From positions 1 to 24,021 of the forward strand of contig CAAEDK010000093.1 in the NCBI GenBank assembly GCA_900754605.1: a stretch of 24,021 nucleotides of DNA, read 5' to 3'. Numbering within the stretch: the stretch's first letter is position 1; every line of letters starts with the position of its first letter. A model generated the notes under the pieces. The model did not search any database and was not told where the DNA came from. It was given only the letters and a program-made list of their open reading frames with translations. The position numbers and the translations under genes are program-made. This document shows, in pieces, positions 23,873 through 24,021 of this stretch. This DNA comes from an uncultured Oscillospiraceae bacterium (GTDB lineage: Bacteria > Bacillota_A > Clostridia > Oscillospirales > Oscillospiraceae).

Positions 23873-23896
23873 TGGGCAGGCCGCAGCTCCCCACGC

Positions 23897-24021
23897 AGGG
23901 GCCTGCGCGGGGGCCCCATTTTGATGAAAATGCTCGGCGGAACTGAATTCCGCCTGCGCCAAGGTTTTGTTCCGCAAAACGCTTGTACGCGCCTGCCGGC
24001 GCGCCCCGCCGTTGGCGGGGG
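23897..24021. repeat. GC-rich right edge with three nested palindromes, no gene seen
   Basis: Three inverted repeats follow each other: GGGGCC...GGCCCC (23897-23916), CATTTT-GATG-AAAATG (23917-23932) and GGCGGAA-ctgaa-TTCCGCC (23936-23954). The last 60 bp are very GC-rich with CCCCGCC/GGCGGGG pairing. Such clustered palindromes suggest a repeated intergenic element or regulatory sites upstream of argC. The window ends before any neighbouring gene can be identified. Confidence 0.45.

Noticed and set aside
23784..23894. N-terminal extension of ArgC
   Set aside because: It contains the operon promoter and is absent from type 2 ArgC proteins, which begin close to PKIFIDG.

Overview
The window looks like a chromosomal segment of an anaerobic Firmicute, most likely a gut clostridium of the Oscillospiraceae type. 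Supporting signs are strong GGAGG ribosome-binding sites, an S-layer-homology (SLH) anchored exoprotein, Gram-positive lipoproteins and mixed GC content. The family-level assignment is an inference. Nearly all genes lie on the minus strand. The exceptions are a HAD phosphatase (17125-17910) and a small lipoprotein gene (19659-20015).

Region 1 (1-3584) holds a secreted repeat protein running off the left edge, a five-repeat zinc-ribbon protein, and a tyrosine recombinase gene broken by a one-base frameshift. Between the last two lies a roughly 225-bp segment bounded by near-perfect 16-bp inverted repeats (15/16). It carries a strong promoter (TTGTTT-17-TATAAT) pointing at the zinc-ribbon gene and terminator-like hairpins pointing the other way. 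This is the architecture of an invertible ON/OFF switch, currently ON, whose adjacent recombinase is probably inactive in cis. I consider it the most interesting system in the window.

Region 2 (4204-9743) is a compact operon for uptake and breakdown of 2-aminoethylphosphonate (AEP): ATPase (phnT), fused permease (phnU), binding lipoprotein (phnS), transaminase (phnW) and phosphonoacetaldehyde hydrolase (phnX), closed by a 13-bp-stem terminator. Immediately upstream (9905-16462) is a 2185-residue secreted protein joining a calcineurin-like phosphoesterase, three LamG-like domains, a type I phosphodiesterase/alkaline phosphatase-superfamily domain and three SLH repeats. Together with the nearby HAD phosphatase and a glycerophosphodiesterase, this suggests surface release of phosphorus compounds followed by import and catabolism. 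That coupling is inferred from gene order.

Region 3 (16463-20947) holds an unexplained 660-bp intergenic stretch with inverted repeats, the HAD phosphatase, an AI-2E family membrane protein, a lipoprotein behind a possible attenuator, and the glycerophosphodiesterase. Upstream of the AI-2E gene a separate promoter-terminator pair encloses about 160 nt that folds into a long stem with a pyrimidine-rich loop carrying anti-Shine-Dalgarno CCUCC motifs. This is a candidate small RNA.

Region 4 (20973-24021) is an argC-argB-argF operon with its own promoter and terminator. ArgF motifs are intact, but the ArgB homologue has lost the N-terminal catalytic lysine and other active-site residues, and ArgC differs at its nucleotide-binding loop. 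The operon may therefore include a regulatory or repurposed pseudokinase. No tRNA, rRNA or CRISPR array was seen.
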